Shown: positions 14,201 through 29,400 of the stretch, one piece after another | Position numbering within the stretch: the stretch's first letter is position 1 | How the letters are laid out: each line of letters begins with the position of its first letter | NCBI GenBank assembly: GCA_039619475.1 | Contig: CM077115.1 | Location: forward strand, 401,856,557 to 401,920,556 | Direction of reading: 5' to 3' | Length of the DNA stretch: 64,000 nucleotides | Source: Icerya purchasi | Taxonomy: Eukaryota > Arthropoda > Insecta > Hemiptera > Monophlebidae | The notes under the pieces: generated by a model | What the model was told of the DNA's origin: nothing | Databases searched by the model: none | The model's input: only the letters and a program-made list of their open reading frames with translations | Program-made: the position numbers and the translations under genes

Positions 14201-17200
14201 TTTTGAACACACACATACAACATATTCAAAGAGGGCGTCTGGCTTAAATCTAAAATATCCGAGAATAATATTCATTCAAATTTAAATTAACAACGAAATT
14301 TTTATACTAAATTACAGTAGCTTTATATATCGAATGTATTAATTATATTACTAAGAAGATACAGACAGTATATTAAATACATCGTATTCAAGAGTCGACT
14401 CAACACAGAACTGCAACTGAAATCTCTGTAATTCTTTTAAAGTTACTTTCAACAACATTAACAATAGGAATCAAAATGAATGATACACGCACCTTAATCC
14501 TGACAAGTACGGTGGTGGAAAGGCATATTCAGGGAAGTGAGAAGGAGCGGGAAATCATTTTTACTTTTTGACGAGCTTAAAAAAATTAATAAGATAATAA
14601 ATATTTTGTTTTTTTTTTTAGTGTGTTCTTTTACTTCTTTTACAAATACAGAAGGGTATATAAACGATAACATCTAAAAAAAATTACTCGACAGAATATA
14701 TCACAGAATCCAACTCTTTTTTTAGGAATTGCGTACATGCGTGTAGTATGAAAAATCGATCTGATCAACAGGGAGGAAAAAAAAAGGCATAAAATGTGTA
14801 ACGATATTTTATTCAATAATAAGAATATTAGCAGCGCATGTAACTTACCGGAAGTCGTGTCGTTATCGTTATCAGATTTTTGCAGCTGGTTTGTCGACAT
14901 CGTTACAATATCGATATCGGAAACGATAGGTTTCACCTCATTTCGATTTTCTGTCGCTGACGAGATGGCCGATACCGCTTCGGTAGAAGGCTTGCTAAAG
15001 ATGTGATTCGATGCACTGGAAGAACCATTTTTTGGCGCAATTACTTCTTTCGCAGGCAAGTCGATCTTAATTAAAGTGTTCTTACCATCATCCGAGGTGA
15101 TTACGAGTGACGGAATAATTGTATTGGCAGTGATGACCACATTGTTATCCCGAGTTGCGACTGGAGATTTATCGTGATAGTCCGGTCTACCACTGACTAC
15201 GGTCGAATTTTTTTCTTCCGCCTCTGCAGGTCGCGCTGCTATTTCCATGTCACCAGCTTCGCCGTCTTCCAGTTTGTTTTGTTCGATTAGATTTTGCGAA
15301 GTCGGCGACGGTAACTGATTGCGCGTTTCGTTTTGAGCACTGGAAAAGTCTTCGTCTTCGAGGCTACTGCTATTCATGGGCAATCCGTTTGTTTTGGTAA
15401 ATGTCGGCAGTTCCATTTCAGTCGTTTGCGACTGTGCATGATCCGATTGATTAATTTTACTAAAATTGAAATTCTTGGAAATATTTTCGGTTTCGGTCGT
15501 TGATGATAGCTCAGCGTCGCTGACCGTTGTTACCAGCACGTCATTTTGAATAGCGGTCGGTGGTGTCGTTTCATTGTTCAGTTCGTACGAAAGAACTTGG
15601 TCCGGCTGCTGCTCCTCCCGTTCGACTACATTTCGATTTACGTTATCGATACTATCTTTTTCCTCCGCTATACTTAATGACTGATTTTCGAAATTCCATA
15701 GACTCTGATTTCTTTTACCTTGAATCACGATCGGTTCGGTATTCTGTTGTCTATTACTACTACTATTACTATTACTATTACTATTATTATTATTATTATT
15801 ATTACTATTACTACTACTACTATTATTATTATTATTATTATTATTATTACTCAGCTGATTTTTCCCCGTTTGTTCGATTATCGGCTGAAAATTAATCGTT
15901 GAGATAGTGGACTGACTAGAACCGTTAATAATTTCAGGAGACGCCGAAGTTACTCTCAGTAAATCACCGCTAACGTCGTCTTTAATAGCGCCCCATTTGC
16001 TCGACGACGTGTTATAATAATTAACATTGTCTGCCGATAACGAACTACCGTTGCCGATATCGTCGTTACCGTTATCTGTTTCGCCGGTGTCTAATTTGTT
16101 TGTCACCGGTGTTGACGAGGAGCTGGCCGTATTATTGACTACGATATGTTCCAATTCAGTAACGTAAGATACCGTTGTAATTGACGGATCTCCTGGCGAC
16201 CGTTCGTCGGCAGCAGAACTGGTTGATACTTTTACACCATCTGGAAAAAAAAATTCAACGTAATTAACGACCAATTCGAAGACAAACTAACAGCTCTCTA
16301 ACACTGCAACATGATACCGATTAATTAAGAGCGTTTTCTACGCTCAGATGACGTTGTTGCAATTAATAATCGCGTACAATTTCGCCATCCATTAAAATTT
16401 AAAAACTGCATTGCGAATTATTTTTTAATTTTTGAAAAAAATTAAAAAAAAAAACAAAAAACAACTGAGTCGAGATAAAATCAAAGTAGATAACCCGGAA
16501 AAACCAAATGCATTCGTATTACTGTCCCGTTTTGTAGGGGACCAATAGTAATTCCCATGATGACATTGATCATTTTTTAGAATTTAGTAAAAATCCGTCA
16601 TTGAAAATGCAAACAGCTCTATACAATTTGCAATTTTAATTGTCCGTGTTCGTGCATGTATATGTGCTTTTAGTGAGATTTTTACAATCTTCCTTCGACT
16701 CACACACAGTACGGATGCGCTCAGACACATATTACTGTCCTATCGACTACTACCACACTCGGACACTAACGCATTCTCTACCCGATGCAACTGTTCTTAC
16801 GAACGTGCACGGGGATTTTTGGTTTTGGTCAAGTAAGCATCCTTGACCGAACCATTCATAGCGACGGCAAATTAGACCGATGTCTGAGATTAATGAAATA
16901 TCTCAGGGAACATTTTCTATTTCGAATACCGCCAAACGATAACGCTACAAGTATATCCGTCTCCTCATATTTTACACGCAAAAATTAAAATTAACACTCA
17001 AAATGATTTATTTTCAAAAAACTGTGAGCAGCATACACATATTTACGTTTCTTGAAGATTGGAGCTAAATCGAGCTGAACTGAATACTGATCACGAAAAG
17101 GTTTTCAAAAGAATACGTTACTACGACCTTGGGTTAATCGATTTTTAAGTGTTCAATATTTGAATTTATACATTTTTTATATAATGTCATCATATCAAAA

Positions 17201-20200
17201 ATGGTCAGCTCCGGTGTGACGGGCCTAGCTGCTGCGTCACTGAAATAACTATAACTCTGTGAATTATTGAAATTTTAAAATTTTCTCTCAAGAGCATATT
17301 GAAGGTCTAAACTTTAAGAATATGCAAGAAAGAAAAAAATGACTTTTCAAAATTCTAGACCATACTTGTAACTCTACATAGGGGTTGTTCATGTTACAGT
17401 AAATTAATTATTGACGCTAGATCAACTAATCAGATATTTTTTTGTCACTATTGCCTCGGAGGAAAGGTTAGAAATTTTTAATATCTTGTACACATGGCCC
17501 GAATGTAGAACAGCCTACCCAACGATAGGTGCTAAGAAAAGTCTTATTTAAACTTTTATCTCAGGCCAGATCCATCGGTTCTTTTCGGAGAATTACTAAT
17601 GTACATATAGCAAATACTACCGATAGATGTCGCTCTAATCGAAAAAGAAAAAAATTCTTCAACGTTTGAAGATAAAGTATACAAACGTTGAACAGATCTT
17701 TTTTTTTTCCTTTTTTTCATCGAGACTAGCCTTTTCGGCTATCAACCGATAATTCTAATTAGTAATAAACGTAATCACGAAAGTTAAACAAAAAACACTA
17801 AACAAAGCACGCATATAATAGTAGCAGTAGGATTTGACCATATTCAACCGTTAACTCGCTATAAAATTTAAAAAATACACGAAGCTCTGATAATTGTGGG
17901 TACTCAAAAATTTAAAAAGGAGCACGATAGACGATTGTTCATCCGAAAAAGCCGAATATTCAAGTATAAGCAACTGGATGGAAGAGCAAAAAGAACGGAA
18001 GAAATAATCAGATGGGAAATGAGAAATTGACGCAGGAAGGAGACTATGAAATTAAATCGAAAATGGCAAATAGACGAGATTGAGTTTTAATAGAGAACAA
18101 TTTATGCAGGATCCCTCGCTCACCGATCAAATTGAGAAAATTAAAAGAACAAGTGTGCAACAGCATCATTACTTGTGATTCTCGGTTCTTTAATTATATC
18201 AGAGGTTCTTTTTGTCTGTACGAGACTTTGACTAAAATACGAGAAAAATGTCTTTTTTTTCCTCGTTTACACCAACAACTGCTCCAGTCTAAGAAATATT
18301 TACTTTTTTCCGAACTGTTCCTTTTTTTTTTCATGGTTCATTAACTCTTCGTACAGAATTTAGATTAATCTGATGTTAGGCAATTTTAGCACGTTTAGTT
18401 TTTGAAATTTTCAAAATTTGACTTTTACCTTACATCATAATTTATCAATTTCATGTTAATACCGGTGGACAGTCAATTTATTTACGCTGACTTTAGAATT
18501 CTTCGGATGTTTCCGTGCATTCTTTTGTCTGCAAATCATCTAACGGGCTCGACACGGGGAAACATTTTTTCCAAGTTTAAAGACCTCTTTTATGTTTTTA
18601 ATTATATATCGTTTTTATTACTGTAACGCGAAATAATAAATTATGTAACAAGATCGCGACATTAGATGGAATGAAAATAATTATCGTTCAAATAATATTA
18701 TAAATGTTCTAATCTTCCAGTTAATCGGATACATATATTTTGTGGGGGAACACTCTTCTGAAGAAACGTTTGTCTCACAGTAAGATGTGTAATATTTTAC
18801 TATAAACAACAGACTTAGAAAGGGATTTATGTTTAAAATGATTCAATTACTGCTGTTTAATCGAACAAACATACCACACACATAGCTGAACAAACGGGCT
18901 AATGCAATAAATAAAACCCGGTAGTAGTTCTGTATAGTATGATTGAGGTATTTACGGAAAATATTTAAAAATCATTTAAATTCCGGCGCTTATTAATCGT
19001 AGAACGGAAGTGACATTAACTGAAAGCCGATTTGTTTCTTCCCTAAATAATACTATTTTGCTGGTCGCTCTCTGTATCCGTTTAAAACGTAGGTGCTTAA
19101 AATAACGTCTATCTAAAAGTTTTCAAACGTAATATTTTGATAAAATGAAAACAGCGCGGCGGGTATTTCTTGCGAGAAATTACTTTTAACATAGACAGGT
19201 TTTTTCGCCGTAATTTATGCTGATTTTATATGATGACTCGTCACATTTTGTATATTTTTCAAACTGCAAATGACTGAAAAATACGGTAAGTGTAGTTTTC
19301 GAAGAAGTAAAAACAATTTTTTCATAACCATCTAAAATTTAATAAAGCGATTTTTATAAATACTCACGCGACGCGTGCAAAGAGACATACTCATTTCGAC
19401 CCCAATCAGTTAAAATGTGTTGCGAGAGTGCATTGATTTCGTCGAAATGAAAAGAAAAACTTAGGAATTCCCATTTAGCGAAATATCATTATGCGTTTTT
19501 TGTGCATTACAATTCTGCTTTATTATACTTGCTGAAGATTTTTAAACGACTTTTCCTTCGGTCCGTCACATACTTCCGGTTAATAGTTGCCTATGAAAAA
19601 AGAAAAGTTAACGTTAAAGTCCGCATAATACGTACCGTTCTGTTCAAACACTATCGGTTTCTGTAACCTAGTTGACCAGGATACAAACGGCTTTATAGTG
19701 GTAGACCTGCGAGACTCGGCATCGAAGAAGGTAATATTATTCTTCTTGACGCTGTCAGATACCGGCCTTCTCGAAAATTTGTCCGCGTGCGACTTCAGAG
19801 TCGCCAGTGCCCAAGCAGTTGACGTTGTCGGCAGTGAGGGGTCGTTTACAGCGGCGACTGGAACTTTCCTGCGATTTGAACCCGGAGATACTATCGGTTT
19901 GCTGACTACGGGAGGTTTTCGAACGGCAGCGTTAATCGGTAACGAAGGAGCGGAGGAGAAGAAAGGCGGCGAGAATGTGGAGGAAGAAGCGGAATAGAGC
20001 GGCATCGATTCGGTACTAGTGGAAGACACGAGCCTCCGTTTGAAGCTCGGATTTGTCGCTATTCTAGGCCCGCTAGTGTGGCTAGTTACAATTCTCTTCA
20101 GAATTTCAGTCTCGGACGGAGATTCGGTAGTGATGGTAAATCCCTGCGGTCTTTTCTGTCCGTGGCCGTTTATCGGTTGCCAGTCTTCCGAGTTATCTTG

Positions 20201-21809
20201 GAAAGATGTCGGTCTGGAGAAAAATTCATCCGGACGATAAAATCGTTCGGTAGACGAGAGCCACGGTTTATGGAAATTCCTGATTTTACCAATCCGCGAG
20301 GAAGAAGCGTTTCGTTCCCCGCTATCGTCAACGATAGTACTATTCTTGGAAAGAACCGACTCTTCGCTATTCTCCTTTTCAACGTCATTATTATCAGTCG
20401 AATTCGTAATTCCGCCACTCCCGGAATCGGGTTCGACGAGCCGCACTAGCTCGTTATCGCCCGTTTTAATCATTTCCTTTTCTTCCTCGCTTAATTTCAT
20501 ATTTCTCGATCCGCTCGGCTTTTCAGCCGTCCCGATTTTATTCGATTTCCGATTTTTATCGCTGTCTTCTCCTTCTTCCCGCGATCTATCGTACTGCGTT
20601 TTACCTTCATTGTCGCCGCCGTCAGTTTTCGTTAATTCGGATGATGCTGGCGATTCTTTTTCAGACTTGTCGAGATTGCTGAGCGTACTGGTCGCAATTA
20701 CGTTATCGGTGCCGGCCAAAGAATTACCACCGGCAGACAGTGTTGAACTTGACTGTTTCGTTAAAACATCCCCGGTCTTAAAATTTGTCGCGACAGATCG
20801 ATTATCAGCGACGAACGGTGGTACCGGTAGATCTTTAGCGATTTCAGTTTCGTCGGTTTTCGAGAATGTCGCAGACGATTCTTTAGACGAATCGGAATTG
20901 GTGTTTGGTATAAGTTGCTCGAACGGTTTCGATGCTTTAACATCATTATTCTGGTTTTCTATTTCGCCAACTCCTTCGCCGTAATGAACTAAATACGACT
21001 GTAAAAGTAATCCTAAAATCATAAGACAAAAGAGCTCTTTTAAAAATATCGTCAACACAAATAACTTTTAAAAAAAATAATCATTGCGCCTAGACATATG
21101 AAACGTTGAAAATAGGGAAAGGTCGAAACATTTCTGGGGGGGGGGGCTAATAACAAAAATGGTGAAAAACTATAAAAAGCAAACATTAAATAAACGTAAA
21201 CCACTCTGTCCAAGCGCAGTGAGAGGCGCATTAAGTGCTTCGTTGACTGCTGCGATCAGTAAAGAATGAAGAGAAAAATAATTTAATAATATTTTTCCAA
21301 AGAGTAGGCCATCGAGGAAGGAACATTGAGGAAAACGACGAAAAATCTTTTTCGCAGCGCGGAAAAATGAAGAGAAAAATAGAACGATTCATCGGGAGAT
21401 TAATAATAAGAGAAGCAAAACTGAACTAAGATGTTAAGTACCATGTGATTTTACCACTTAAGTTGAAAACGCTCAATTGGTAGACCATGTTTGCAATTTA
21501 AAGATGTCATCGCTGGCGACTTGAAAATAATTAACATTAACCCAAAGAAGGACGCCTGAGAATGCGGCGTTCAAAATCGTAGAGTGTGGTCCGAAATGGT
21601 GACCAAATTAGCGGATGGTTAGCCGATAAGGAAAAAGAATAACCTTGCTGGTAAAGATGATACCACAGAGCGAAATATAACCTGCCAACTGTGTGATTTC
21701 ACAACAGCGCACCGCATTGGACTGGTCTCTCACATGCGCTACAAACATAGATCTTAGTGGAGAACTCATACTCGGATTCGAGTGAGATTAGATGATAATG
21801 ATGATGATG

Positions 21810-21842
<33 letters not shown>

Positions 21843-23026
21843 AGATACTTTATTCCACAGCGCATGGCGAGGAAGCATTTATTGATAATTTCTCGTGGAA
21901 TTAATGTAATCTCAAGCTAATTCAATGAATGCACATTAAAGTACACAACGAATGGCCTACACAACAGTATGCATTATTTTTGCCCCTCTAATAACTTTTT
22001 CTTTTGTCTGTATTTTTTCTCAGCTAGTGTTTTTGGTCATAACACATTTTCATTAGATGATGCTAAGAGAGTACTTCAAGTTAAACTATTAATACACGGA
22101 AAACATTAGACTTAAGCAGAAACTTTAACTAGGTTTCAATGAAATAAGAAAATAAGGAAAATATAAGTATTTCATATATGTATCCATGGTGAAAAAAAAA
22201 GAAAGAAAAGAGAATTGAATAATTTAGAAGGAGAACAACCGCGTGAATGTATTACACAGTTTGAAAATGTAAAAACTGTTTTATCGTTTAATCGAAAACC
22301 ACAACTAAACAGTATTCAGAATCGTTTGGGGTTACTCGACCACTGCAAAGGAAAACAGCAAGATGTGTGAAGTATTAAGCAGGCACATTTGTGAACGAAT
22401 GATAGTTATAGGTCAATGTCGAATCTGAGAAATTAATATTAAAATCACACAATTATACACTGGTCATGCATCAATGAAATCACGAAGGTTGTAATAATAA
22501 TGGTCACTTTCAACTCACACTCACTGTGTAGATTCACGCATATCATAGCGTATAGGAATATAAATTAAAAGTTTACTACCCTCATCGGCAAGTACAAATT
22601 TCATAAAACTTTAGTTCAGCCATTAAATTTTGGAATAATATCTTCTTAATTATTTTCCCGAGAGATCAACATTCTAGTAGGTGTACAATTATATCTTTAA
22701 TTTTTTACTATTGTTTTTATACTTATACGCAACTAAAATAAATTTTTCATCAATCAACCCGGTCATACACAACAGCTGCGTATTAGACGTTAATTTCGGA
22801 AAACGTTTAAATATAATAATAATTTGCTTTTTTAATTATTTTTAAAATAAATTCTACAATTAAGCACTAATAGATTCGTTTTATTCTTTCGTTTAAAGAG
22901 TATTGCTCTAAAGTAATTAAGAAACGTTATTAATAAAATAATATAATTAAAGGTATAACTTTATTAGTTCCCAGGTTAAAATTTCGTTTAGCGGAAGGCA
23001 TCCCCCAAATCCCAGACTATACCAAT

Positions 23027-23060
<34 letters not shown>

Positions 23061-26000
23061 AATATATATGTACTCGATATTCTCGACAAGGAAACACTTC
23101 CAGAAGCCTCAGATGATAGTCTTCTACAATTCTTATAGACTTATTCGCAAAAAAATTTTTTTTCATCATAATCGCAAAAATTTCAAGACCGATCTGTACC
23201 TTTTGGTTTTATATTTCTATTTATTCGCGACAACTCTATATTAATAAAGTACATTCTTTAAAAACTTTCATTTCTAATCTATAAGAAAGCGTTATTTGAA
23301 ATCTGACCGTGACGTCGTCTGTCAGTTCAATTTCATCTGCAACTTCCATTTAAAACTTTTATCAAATAATCTTCCGAATAAAATTATAGTCTGACGAAAT
23401 TATTTATCGTTTTTTTTTTACAAAATATGACATTACTTACGTTACGCAGTTTCCTGGCATTTATATTCCCTTCCCTTTTCTCCAAAACCATCTACACATT
23501 ATCAAAACTTACTGTATCTTGCACTTAGAGTCTACACATTTTTTCCATTCATAGGAAGAACACATAGAATTTGTACGAAATATATGAATTCACGAAAACA
23601 CGTATGATCGAATGTTTTCGCAGAGAATAAAGAAAATGTAACAGAACTTATTGCATATCGCGTGAAGTACTTGGAACTTGTACTCTTTCCAAACTGCGTC
23701 TAACGTTATGCAACACATTACGAAACATACGTTTTTTTACACAGTCAATTTAAAACCGCCGACGAACACTAGTATGGAAATGGTATAACCGTTTATTTTT
23801 GTTATAAGAAAAAATTAAGACAGAAAAATATAAATTTTCCTGATATTACTGATTGTATGATTTTTTTTGATTTTTTTTTTTTTTTTTGAGTTCCCCATTT
23901 CGGACGTTCCCGATGGGGCAAGTTTATTGATAGATTCTGTGTACATATTTATTTCAGTGTACTTATTATAACATAATTGCATATATCAGAGATATCATAA
24001 ATTTTGTGTGTAAAGTGTGGCGGGTGCTTAAAATTTAACACAGAATTTTTATAATAAAGTATACATAAAGTTAATGGATTATTAACAATGTTTATATGAA
24101 ATTGTATTAGTGATGTGGCACTTAGTCACCAGTAACAATTTATTTAATATAAGAAAGAAATAAAAATGAAAGATAAATGAGTTACTGATTATATAAAAAG
24201 AATTTTTTTTTTTTTTTAAAGAAAGAGAAACAGTATTAGAACATTAATGAATTTGAAATTTACTCATTCGATTTAATCAGAGTTGTAAGCAAAGCGTTTT
24301 TTCATTGCCATATGAAAGAATCTAAGCAAATTATTACAATTCTTTGGGTCTATTCGAAGTTGGGTAGTAGAAGTAATTTTGAATTGTTTTCTTAGATCAT
24401 TTAATGAGGAACAGTTGAATATTATGTGATGTATGTATGTCATCAAGAACATTCTTTTTGCAATATTTACAACAGTTTGGATTATTTTCTAACTTAAACC
24501 TATGGAGATATTCCCCAATGGCACCATGTTCGCTGAGAATTTATGTATTAAAAAAGGTTATGAATGGATTTTTTATCTTGAGTTATTCTTAGATTTCTGG
24601 GAAGAAATTGTAGGTTTTTCGACCAGTGCAATCCGCATCTCAGCGAGATTGCCAAATATTAATAATTTTTGTATTTATATGATGTTTGAGTACTTTGGTT
24701 CCCAATTCCCCAGTAGGATCATAATTTTCAAAAAACCTTAATGACTTAATTAGACTTAAATTTTTAACAATTCTGTATTCTGAGACTATTGCATTACCTA
24801 TTAGAAAGAGGTCTAAAGGCATTATGTTAGAGATGACACATGCAGCAGAGGAAGGAGCGGATTAATTAAAGCAATCGAAAGAAATATATGTAAATCGTAA
24901 CTACGTTTAAATAAAACTGTAAACATGCAGATGGAAATATGAATTTTCTACATGTTAATACCAAAAACAAAAACGTAACAAAATTAACACGTTTGGTTTT
25001 TTTTATTGCTGTTATTTTGGAACCTAATATAGTATAATGAATTTCAAAAATTTATTTGAAAAACAATGACAAAAAACTAATCCACGAGGAGGATATGCGA
25101 AAATCACCGCTAGATCCAAAAGTATAAAAGAAAATGAACTTGTTATCGTGCGAACAAAGGTCAACAATTACATTTCTCAGAAGCATAAAACCGATTAACT
25201 TTGGGGGCTGCAGATGGAGTTACTCGTAATGATTTTTCTGTTTTGAACCATCTGCGACACATATTACTCTTTCACAATTATCACGACTGGGCCATCTCGG
25301 AATATTTGCCTTTTTGTAGCACCAACCACTGTTAATTTAATTTTTGTATCCTCTTTTTTACAATGCTCCGATCCATGCATATCATTATTAAGTTTCGTGA
25401 AACAAATTCTCTCAAATGAAATCGCTTTATTGCAATTATATTGGTTTTTATGCAGAGTAGCAGCTTATATTGACCAGTCCCCCATATATCTAAACGGATT
25501 TCCTGCGTTAATCTTCTTTTGGAGGAAGAAAGGGGTTATCGACGTTGAAATTAGCCAAAGAACCGAGGAAGGAAAGGAAAATTTAATTCGATCTTTACGC
25601 GATCAAAGATAGCATACAGAATGGATACAAGAGCTGATATAACAGAAAAAGAAAGAAAGGGGAGGATAAAAGCCGCGCTGTAAGGAGTAGGTGATCTGAT
25701 AGTAAAAGTAACGAGTAGAAATAAAACGTTTAGCAGCGATGAAGGAGCATGCAAAAAATATGTGATTAACATGTCATGTAGAAAGGCAAGAAGTAAAAAA
25801 GTGAAGAGGTCAAAGCAGAAAAGATGTAAGTGAGAAACGAAAAAAGCAATAAAGAAAGCAAACTGTGTCCAAAGAGAAGACACAGACTGCAGTGAAAGGT
25901 GAACGCTGCAAAGGAAAAAAGTTGACAAACCAAGGATGAGACGGAATATCCGGATGAACAGAATAGAAGGAATCAGAATTAGAAAATGAAGAGGAATAAT

Positions 26001-26440
26001 AGTTACTCTATAGTTTAGAATGAGTAGCTGCAGAGTGAAATAAGATGATGTCTAAATTCAAAAGCGCTAAAAAATCTCAGTAGAAAAAGTTAAACGAGCA
26101 AGCTGATCTACCAAGTCATTGCCTTCGATCCTTTAGGAGGAAAAGAAATTATCTTGAATTGTATGGAAGTATCGGTTATATTTGTTTTAATTACTAATTA
26201 AGGATATAAAGAAAATCTTTCCCTCTTATCAGACGAGCGCATGCGGGTGTGCACCTGGATGTAAGTGTTAGAGGAAGGTGAATTTTACATTGAAATGCTA
26301 GTATTTACCATTTTTAAGGCAATAAATCATTTGTCTGTTCCTCAATTTCAAATAAAATATTCATTTCGTGATAAAATACATAAATTTGTATGTTTTGTTT
26401 AACAAAAAACGAAATGAATCCTTAATAATTATATTATATC

Positions 26441-26496
<56 letters not shown>

Positions 26497-29400
26497 AACT
26501 CCATAATGCCCCCTAATTTAAAATTTAATTTCCTATAATTCTTTTAGAATAGTCAGTTTTAACTGATTATACCATTTTTTGTAAAAAGAAATAAATTCTT
26601 TATAAATGAGACAGATCAAACATTATAATTTCGTCACAGGATATTCCATACCAAAACGTTGTGATTTTCCATATTACTCGTGCCTTAAAAACGACGTAGT
26701 CCTTTACATATATATTAAAAACTACCCTCAATATATAAACATAACTATACCCGTAACTTTAATCGCAACCTTTTTGTGTCGTACTTATCAGATATTTGTG
26801 AAAAATTATTACAATTAATTCAAATCGACTACTCCATAAGAATTATAGGAGACTAAATTTGATAGTTTCGGACTGTTATTGAGTTTGTCTATATAATGTT
26901 ATTGTTGAGGAATTTATTTCGTCTTTTAGTATGTTTGTTTGCTTATATTTCGAAAATTACCGCATTATTTACATCTAATGGTTAGCAACTTAATATTTAA
27001 CTTTACAACTGGATGCGCGAAATTTTAACGTGAATTTATAATCTCAATTTGACTTTTGATAAACTTACAAAATATCCCAGGCTAGTGTATAAGGGAATAA
27101 AAATAATTCGTCATGAAGTAACTTCCACGGGACTCTAAAAAGAAATGATAAATTTCAGAACCGCTTAAACAGGGTAGAAAACAATGTTGTTAGTAACAAT
27201 ATTGATTAGAAAAAAAAAAAAAAAAGGTAGCCAAAAATCTCAAATAATAAACAATAAATCAGAATAAAAAACCAACTTTACTCGTAATGATTATCATTTC
27301 CTCAGGTGCAACTTGTTTAACTGAAATATCAGTAAATATAATACTCGGAGAAATTACACGTTAAATATGCCTGACTTCCTTCCGTTTTTCACCTCAGTTA
27401 AAAATTCCGACAGTTCCTAAGCAGCTGTTGATGGTATTTTCGGTGATCATCCTGCCATTGTTTAAGATACAAATTCCAAAACCACAGCGAAAATTCGGAT
27501 TACTGCGCATATTAATAGGACTTGACGTTCAATGTCAAAAAACGTGACAACCGCTGATATCGGTTAGACATTGAAACGGAAACTGAGGTGTTATCGCTGA
27601 AGGTAGATATACAGAAAAGTGATAACTGCTTACCGCTTACAAGATTGCCCGCATAAAAGAGACATTTCACGAGGTAATGAGCAATGCGGAAATATTTCTC
27701 ATCACTAATCAAACTAGTCAACTCAATAATAACACTATTCTACTAGGCATATTATACCGTTAAATATACCATATACTCGTAAAATTGAAACATGGAAACG
27801 CGAACATTTGACATATATTTTTGTGAAAGGTAATTTATTATAACCAAGCCCCAGCTACGTGGCGTAGTTGATTAGTTAATTGTATTTTGCTTGATAAGGA
27901 CTGGGTTCGAATTTGGCTGCCACACATTGACACTTTCAAAAATTTCATTTGTGTTGGGTTAGTTGACGCACTCAAAAAAAAAAAAAAAAAAAAAAATATT
28001 ACAACATCGGCAACAGTAATACACAGTCACATGAATACAATAAGGTTTTCCTTGGTCGTATATTAATTAATTATAATAGGTATACTACCAAGCTCAAGGA
28101 GTTCGGATAAAATAATTACCGAAAGATCTAGTATGGGTACAAGGATGGACGGAAAAATGTAACGATTGACAGTAAATTAACATTACAAATGATACAAAAA
28201 AAAAAAAAATAAAAAAATAAGTTCCTAAATAGTATTATTTAATGCTATTTAACGCAAATTAAAGGGAAAAAAACTATTCCATTGTTAATATAAATCACAT
28301 TTTTATGAAATTACCAAAAGGCATATAGACAATCGCGTATAACCCCAGTAAAAATAATCACAATATTTTCCTTCTTGTTTTCAAATCATTTAATCACATC
28401 TAGTGGACAAGCAAATGATCCCTTCTTAATAAACCGAGGTTGCTATTAAAAAAAAATTATTTTTAGGATTTCACGTATTTTTTCCTTTTTTTTTACTCAT
28501 TTGTTGTATTACAAACTGACCACCTAGGCCATTTAGTAATATACTTAACAGGGGGAATATTGAGCATGAAGGGAGAAGTACCCAATGGTATATTCTTAAC
28601 GTTAAACAAGGTCATGGAGGTTTTTTACGCTTCAGCCGCCTCATATCACTAACAGTATGTAGCAGTCCAGCAGCAAGTTTGTTCGGATGACTTTCAAGTC
28701 TTTCTGCGTGTCTTCGGGCATGAGCTTTAATAACATCTGTCACATACTCTATACCTAAAACCTGATACGCGTATGTATTGTACTGAAATAACATCCATGA
28801 TCCGGTTGCCACTCTTTTAATACAATGCTGTACTGTCACAAAAAATATCTTAGGCGAGTTTTGTTCTTTTTTTTTTTAACGCCATGTTTAACTACAGAAG
28901 CTTATGAAATTTCGTTATTGTATGCCGAAGGATGGATTTTTTTTTTTTTTTTTTTTATAACACTATTTTCAACTGTAAGAGGTAAAAAAACGACGTCAGA
29001 TATTTCAAGAAATTATAAGCACTTGTTAGTTTGGTTTTCCTAAGGAACAATTAAGTTCTATTTATATAATATATATTGATATTACAAGAAAAATAAACCG
29101 AAAAAACAAAACAAAGAGGATCATGTAAAATATAAGAAGACTGTACCGAATTCGAATCCTTGCGGCTCTGTTCGCATAGAAAGATAATTTCAACTGGGCT
29201 CAGAATAAGGGGGAGGGGGGGGGGACAACAAAAAACGTATCATTGTACGCTTATTCTGACGGTTAAATTTTATCAAGATAATTATATAATTTATAGTATA
29301 TTATTATGTAAATTTATATCGAACCGAGATCGGTAACGCACATATTTACGTAGTCACTCTAAATTTATTCTTGATTGCTATCGCACTAGAATACTGGTCT

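Noticed and set aside
14640..14848. Extension of exon 3 frame past 14849
   Set aside because: A canonical donor GTAAGT lies at 14848, matching the phase of exon 4. The extension is hydrophobic and non-conserved.
15560..15902. Plus-strand frames with Tyr, Ile or Thr runs
   Set aside because: Products of the complement of the AAT repeat in exon 3.
20346..20984. 212-codon plus-strand open frame
   Set aside because: Lies wholly within exon 2 on the opposite strand. The Ser/Leu-rich product is a complement shadow of the Asp/Glu/Lys-rich exon.
25551..25928. 125-codon minus-strand frame as a host gene
   Set aside because: Its end matches the C-terminus of the main LINE family; Phe/Leu-rich character comes from the pyrimidine-rich sense strand.
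27850..27935. tRNA gene
   Set aside because: Boxes A and B are present but acceptor and anticodon stems do not pair, and an A-tail follows, so a SINE is more likely.
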